Source of the DNA: an uncultured Clostridia bacterium | Lineage (GTDB): Bacteria > Bacillota > Clostridia > Lachnospirales > Anaerotignaceae | NCBI GenBank assembly: GCA_910583755.1 | Contig: CAJTZO010000019.1 | Span: 1 to 46,678 of the forward strand | Direction: 5' to 3' | DNA length: 46,678 bases | Part shown: piece by piece, positions 43,901-46,678 of the stretch | Position numbering within the stretch: position 1 is the first letter of the stretch | Layout of the letters: each line of letters begins with the position of its first letter | Notes under the pieces: generated by a model | Told to the model about the DNA's origin: nothing | What the model saw: the letters and a program-made list of their open reading frames with translations, nothing else | Database searches by the model: none | Made by a program: the position numbers and the translations under genes

Positions 43901-44142
43901 ACACAGCTCGGTTGCAAATAGAGGATATTTCTATCCTATTGGCACTGTTAGAAATGCTTCGGTTTCATATGCAAGAGCTAGAGATTGACAAAGCAGACCA
44001 AATAATGGAGCAATTACAAACCTATGCATACCCAGAGGAGGCAGAACAAAATCTAAAAAAGCTGATGGAAGCAGTGACCAATCTGGACGCAACACAAGCA
44101 GATGCCTGCATAGAAGTATTGATGAAACAGTTACAGCAGTAA
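40993..44142 (+). CDS. Hybrid sensor histidine kinase with receiver and Hpt domains
   Basis: 1049-residue membrane sensor. N-terminal signal-anchor at about 9-22, an extracellular region to about 190, then a seven-helix-like membrane region (about 198-405) of 7TMR-DISM type and a coiled coil. HisKA has His456 in MSHEIRTPINAV. HATPase has N-box NILTNAVKYT and G-boxes DTGMGIKEED and GTGLGMSI. A receiver carries phospho-acceptor Asp754 in LIFLDHMMPEMDG. A C-terminal Hpt has His911 in VHAMKSLAATVG. It is a complete phosphorelay chain in one protein, lacking only the final receiver, which the next gene supplies. GAGGG lies about 6 bp before the ATG. Confidence 0.93.
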   Translation: MKKWRRFVWFTFLLLLISMVISVKQFQKEETNNSFIDSIQYHFNGDWYMVSLENRGASLQTYEDIQEAIRTAFTAGMEQKVSFPYQGKSNPNDSIVFQTMLLEESMDLTLQFTSTDTAVCIFLEGELLYQYGFEPDGTRKERMGEQEHVVSIPNQLENAALWIVQTSPFPNVAAKLDNVKLDTQDSVTIHVLGTRVTDVGCCLLIILTAFLMFLLELIRRYTQQAPKGELYLGLVCIAAGVSCFIATDTLAIFYNIQEAYTMQAYFPLMISLFLVMYFEYSLCTMYPRRYMAVQAVVVCSVLLQLLCDMFGVKSIADMVLLPAMTIGIACAVPLIGLWQFYCKHRYQQTLLVGGAVCILFFGSILNIVSGNINRHILYQYSMTAFSIIMAAAHVLQLSREYRKNVEKTAQLLAEEIKLIEQQNVQLTLAKQDADMARQEAFAANESKGKFLAHMSHEIRTPINAVLGMDEMILRESKETNIKEYAMDIYTAGQTLLSLINDILDFSKIESGKMELVPVTYDISSLIHDLVNMTTQRAKDKNIKFEVHVDSEIPCQLYGDDVRIRQVLTNILTNAVKYTQEGTIWLRVKSAQTNDVAMLTFEVEDTGMGIKEEDLPKLWAEFERIEEDRNRNIEGTGLGMSITIQLLALLGSKLQVESVYGKGSKFFFELKQKIVNDTPIGDFHVRVHQMAQDYHYKTTFCAPDARILVVDDNAVNRRVFCNLLKQTCIQITDAESGAQCLKLVQNNHYDLIFLDHMMPEMDGVETLHRIRALQDFPCQNTPIVVLTANAITGAKEQYLSEGFDDFLSKPIVPEKLEHLIKKMLPEALFTEPISPEEPEECDDTSAAFLEELPTVDGLDWRYAWMHLPDEKLLKYTLNEFYAQIDSAADRLEQLYEQRTEAEQREQYRIQVHAMKSLAATVGITTLSGVARLLESASQKGDMETMVSVTPIFLAEWRSYRQKLQGVLGIGDTARLQIEDISILLALLEMLRFHMQELEIDKADQIMEQLQTYAYPEEAEQNLKKLMEAVTNLDATQADACIEVLMKQLQQ

Positions 44143-44190
44143 AAAATTATGCCTGTACATAAATTGGTAGGCTGAGAATGGAGGATTATC

Positions 44191-44958
44191 ATGAAAAAAA
44201 TTTTGTTAGTTGGAAGGCTGAACACTGCCCTTAAAGAAATGAATCAGTTTTTGTTACAGCATTTTTATGTACAGCTTTGCTCTGAAAATGCAAGTATTTT
44301 GGAGGGGATGATAAAAATTGTTCACCCTGACCTAGTTTTAATCAGTCTGATTGGTGCCTATGATGTAGATACATCTATCTTTTGTATGCTGAGAGACCAA
44401 TATGCACAAATTCCCGTGCTGACGATTGGTACAAAAGAACAAACTAGTAAATTTTCCAAATATTATGAAAAGAATCAGTTTGAAAATTTAATCCGTCCTA
44501 TCGAAAATACAATGATTATAGATGCGATATTTCGACGTCTTTCAGGGGACGAAAAAGAAGCAAAACAAGAAATTGCAGAAGAAAAAAAAGAAAAGAAAAG
44601 AATTTTAGTAGTAGACGATAATGGTACAGCACTGCGGACAATAAAGGTCATGCTAGAGGAATACTATGAAGTGGCTATTGCAATATCTGGGGCGCAAGCA
44701 ATGACTTCTATTGGAAAAAAACGTCCCGATTTGATTTTGTTAGATTATGAAATGCCTATCTGCGATGGCAGAATGACATTGGAAATGATACGTGCAGATA
44801 AGGATATGAAGGATATTCCTGTTATTTTTCTGACAGCTGTCAATGACCGAGAACATATTGAAGCAGTTTTAAAGTTAAAACCAGCAGGATATTTGCTAAA
44901 GCCACCTATCAAAAAACGTTTGATTGCAGAGATTGATAAAGTGCTGGAACATGCTTAA
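44191..44958 (+). CDS. Double-receiver response regulator without DNA-binding domain
   Basis: 255-residue protein. Residues 1-120 form a degenerate receiver: KKILLVGRL replaces the acidic pair, and the phospho-Asp position reads LVLISLIG without Asp. Residues 134-255 form an intact receiver (ILVVDDNGTA, LILLDYEMPICDG, FLTAVND, LLKPP). No output domain follows. It begins 48 bp after the hybrid kinase, behind GGAGG, so it is the likely terminal phosphate acceptor of the kinase's Hpt domain and would act by protein contact. A terminator follows. Confidence 0.9.
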   Translation: MKKILLVGRLNTALKEMNQFLLQHFYVQLCSENASILEGMIKIVHPDLVLISLIGAYDVDTSIFCMLRDQYAQIPVLTIGTKEQTSKFSKYYEKNQFENLIRPIENTMIIDAIFRRLSGDEKEAKQEIAEEKKEKKRILVVDDNGTALRTIKVMLEEYYEVAIAISGAQAMTSIGKKRPDLILLDYEMPICDGRMTLEMIRADKDMKDIPVIFLTAVNDREHIEAVLKLKPAGYLLKPPIKKRLIAEIDKVLEHA

Positions 44959-44983
44959 TTTATAATAAAAATTATTCTATATA

Positions 44984-45018
44984 CCTGACTGATAGCTTGT
45001 TGCAGTCGGGCTTTTTTT
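44984..45018 (+). terminator. Terminator after the response regulator
   Basis: CCTGACTG and CAGTCGGG arms (one G-T pair) are followed by C and eight Ts, 26 bp after the stop codon. Confidence 0.85.
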
Positions 45019-45047
45019 TATTTTTAGGAAAGTTGACTAAATTCTTG

Positions 45048-45146
45048 TTATCGTTTGTAGTAATTATAGCATAAGAAAAAATACAATTCTTTTTCAAAAG
45101 CATATAGGAGATGATGTTCATCTATATCTATCAATCCTATTTTCAT
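45048..45146 (-). pseudogene. Short decayed frame beginning MKIGLIDID
   Basis: 32-residue frame starting at the ATG complementary to 45144-45146, with a very strong ribosome site (GTAGGAGGAAG). The opening MKIGLIDIDEHH resembles, from memory, the start of a radical-SAM-like protein (MKIGLIDVDGHN) found in clostridial conjugative elements. The rest does not continue that similarity, so it is probably a truncated remnant at the edge of the right-hand element. Confidence 0.35.
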
Positions 45147-45170
45147 AAGCTTCCTCCTACTTGAATATTG

Positions 45171-46008
45171 GGGTGTTAGGTAAATAATGAGGGAAAGGAA
45201 AAAGGAGAATTACAATACTGTAATATAAATTTTTTGAGGGTGTTATTAAATTGATGAATGAGGACATACTAATAGCAAAGGAGATGTTATTGGTATGGAA
45301 TGTAAAAATTGTGGGTATCAGTTTGTTCCAACTTTACAAAAGGGGTTTAATGAACAAACAAAATTAACTGCATGTTTATTGTATATTAATGGATTATCCT
45401 TAAGAGCGATTGCTTGCTTACTTCATACTTCAGCAAAGTGTACTAAGTTGGGTAAGAAAATTTGCACTAGAAAATTATGAAAAACCACAGCCTTCTTCAT
45501 AAGCTGTAGTAATACAATTAGATGAAATGTGGCACTTTTTAAATTAAAAAAAAACAAGCTTTGGATATGGAAAGCATATTGTGTTGATACAGGGCAACTC
45601 ATTGACTAGGAATGCGGCAATCGTGATGCCAATACACTTAAAAAATTACTCCAAAGATTAAAAAAGTGGAATATAAGAATTTATATTACAGATGAAACGA
45701 CAATATAATACATAATATATGCGGAGGTAGATTTTACTTACTTGTTACCTTTTATCCCGTGGGAACAAGTAAGTAATTTGGAAAGCATATGCAGAAATTA
45801 TCCCAAAAGAACTGTTGCTACAAAATAAAAAGTATACACATTCTATTGAAAGAAATAACTCTCGTCAAAGATATTGGTTTGCACGATTTAGAAGAAAAAC
45901 ATGTGTTGTATCTCGCTCTTTAGAAATGGCAGATTTCACCATGGCTCTTTTTGCTAAGTTTCATTGTAATTCTTCTTTTTCCTTTCCTTCATTATTTACT
46001 TAACACTC
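45171..46008 (+). mobile_element. Degenerate IS1-family insertion sequence
   Basis: About 838 bp bounded by long imperfect inverted repeats of about 40 bp: left end GGGTGTTAGGTAAATAATGA and onward, right end its inverted relative ending CATTATTTACTTAACACTC in part. No clear target duplication is seen. The inside holds broken transposase pieces (see next entry). It has deleted or replaced the 5' part of the gene whose last 50 codons follow at 46009. Confidence 0.75.
45295..46002 (+). pseudogene. IS1-family transposase, multiple frameshifts
   Basis: The N-terminal zinc-finger/HTH part is readable from 45295 (MECKNCGYQFVPT, then LSLRAIACLLHTSAKC). The catalytic start VIQLDEMWHF is visible near 45510 and the C-terminal part (HSIERNNSRQRYWFARFRRK, TCVVSRSLEMADFTMALFAK) at about 45837-45965. 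Stops and frame changes separate these pieces, so no active transposase can be made. Confidence 0.8.
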
Positions 46009-46158
46009 TCTGAAAAAGAAACAGTATCACCCTCGCTCCAGAACATAAAAAAGCCTTCTATTCAACAGCAGTTACAGCAGAATACACAGAAAAATGCAAA
46101 AAAACAAGCACAAAAAGAAAATCAAAAAAATAATGTCAAAAGAGAGGAAGCGAGATAA
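46009..46158 (+). pseudogene. C-terminal remnant of a relaxase-like mobilization gene
   Basis: The last 50 codons of a gene cut by the IS: SEKETVSPSLQNIKKPSIQQ, then a Gln/Asn/Lys-rich tail ending VKREEAR. The KPSIQQQLQ motif and basic Gln-rich tail resemble the ends of relaxases encoded just before PrgI genes in clostridial conjugative elements (recalled similarity). With the front missing, the element's own relaxase is probably lost. Confidence 0.5.
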
Positions 46159-46160
46159 CT

Positions 46161-46610
46161 ATGCCTTTTGTATCTGTACCAAAAGATTTAGACAAAGTAA
46201 AAACAAAAATAGCATTCAATTTAACCAAAAGACAATTAGTGTGCTTTAGTATGGCGGCAGTGATAGGAATACCATTATATTTTTGTTCCAAAAAAGCAAT
46301 CGGTAATGAAACAGCAGTATTGTGTATGGTAGCAGTAATGTTACCATTTTTCTTTATTGCCATGTATGAAAAAGATGGTTTGCCTATGGAAAAGATATTA
46401 TGGAATATCATTCGTTCTCAAATACTTTACCCTCGAACCCGTCCATACAGTACAAATAATCTGTATTCTGTTCTTTCAAAGGAGGGAATTTATGAGAACA
46501 AAAAAACAAATACGACAAGAAATGAAATTACAAAATATAAAATAAAAACAAAAAAGAATAAAAAGAGAACTAAAAAACGAAAAAAGCAAAACACTGTCCA
46601 AAAAGAATAA
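46161..46610 (+). CDS. PrgI family T4SS membrane protein
   Basis: 149-residue protein. MPFVSVPKDLDKVKTKIAFN, then LTKRQLVCF is the hallmark PrgI opening. Two adjacent membrane helices follow (about residues 31-50 and 53-72), then the conserved ILYPRTRPYST segment and a very basic Lys-rich tail. PrgI proteins are inner-membrane parts of Gram-positive conjugation channels and usually precede a VirB4-like ATPase, which would lie beyond the window. AGAGGAAG precedes the ATG. The basic tail is longer than I expect and may be altered. Confidence 0.8.
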   Translation: MPFVSVPKDLDKVKTKIAFNLTKRQLVCFSMAAVIGIPLYFCSKKAIGNETAVLCMVAVMLPFFFIAMYEKDGLPMEKILWNIIRSQILYPRTRPYSTNNLYSVLSKEGIYENKKTNTTRNEITKYKIKTKKNKKRTKKRKKQNTVQKE

Positions 46611-46678
46611 TATTTTTTCTTTTTTGGGTTATGTATTCAAATAAGTGAATAAGAGAATACTACAGATATAAAAATGAA

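Overview
The window is low-GC DNA from an anaerobic Gram-positive bacterium of the class Clostridia, probably Lachnospiraceae-like. The evidence is AT-rich coding with strong AGGAGG-type ribosome sites, clostridial conjugative-element proteins (PrgI, DpnD/PcfM, a TCDxxGK-type XRE regulator), and a chromosomal stretch with guaA, topB, degV, a chemotaxis receptor and a hybrid kinase. Genus cannot be set from the sequence alone. All family calls are by eye.

Layout. (1) 1-884: edge of one integrated element, with a divergent pair made of a small HTH gene (cut by the window edge) and an XRE regulator. (2) 885-33488: a 32,604-bp mobile element bounded by two 270-bp direct repeats that look identical, and by a 5-bp target duplication (TTTGG at 880-884 and 33489-33493). 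(3) 33497-44958: chromosomal genes guaA, topB, degV, mcp, a hybrid histidine kinase and a double-receiver response regulator. (4) about 45.05 kb to the end: decayed edge of a second conjugative element, with a wrecked IS1-family insertion that has removed all but the last 50 codons of a probable relaxase gene in front of a PrgI gene.

The large element is the main interest. Its right end carries tnsA-tnsB-tnsC-tniQ, a Tn7-like transposition operon pointing inward, and it is inserted 3 bp plus the target duplication beyond the stop codon of guaA, on the tnsA side, as Tn7 sits beside glmS. The rest is not a usual Tn7 cargo. It looks like a plasmid or mobilizable-element backbone: FtsK-like DNA pump, ParB, several small regulators, two lipoproteins, an SF2 helicase, a PRTRC-type operon (JAMM peptidase, ThiF/E1-like, Prok-E2-like protein and a DNA methyltransferase), a Rad52-like annealing protein with a Rad50-like ATPase, a serine resolvase beside a candidate res site, a primase/helicase-like protein and a Rep/relaxase-like protein. 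No tyrosine or large serine integrase is present.

Inferred working model: TnsABC with TniQ places the element beside guaA. TnsA appears to lack catalytic residues, so transposition may be replicative, with the resolvase resolving cointegrates. Rep, the primase-helicase, FtsK and ParB could replicate, mobilise or maintain an excised circle. The 270-bp end repeats are themselves complete miniature elements with terminal inverted repeats and a strong terminator hairpin, so the structure could also have arisen by homologous recombination of a circular plasmid into a copy already sitting at guaA.
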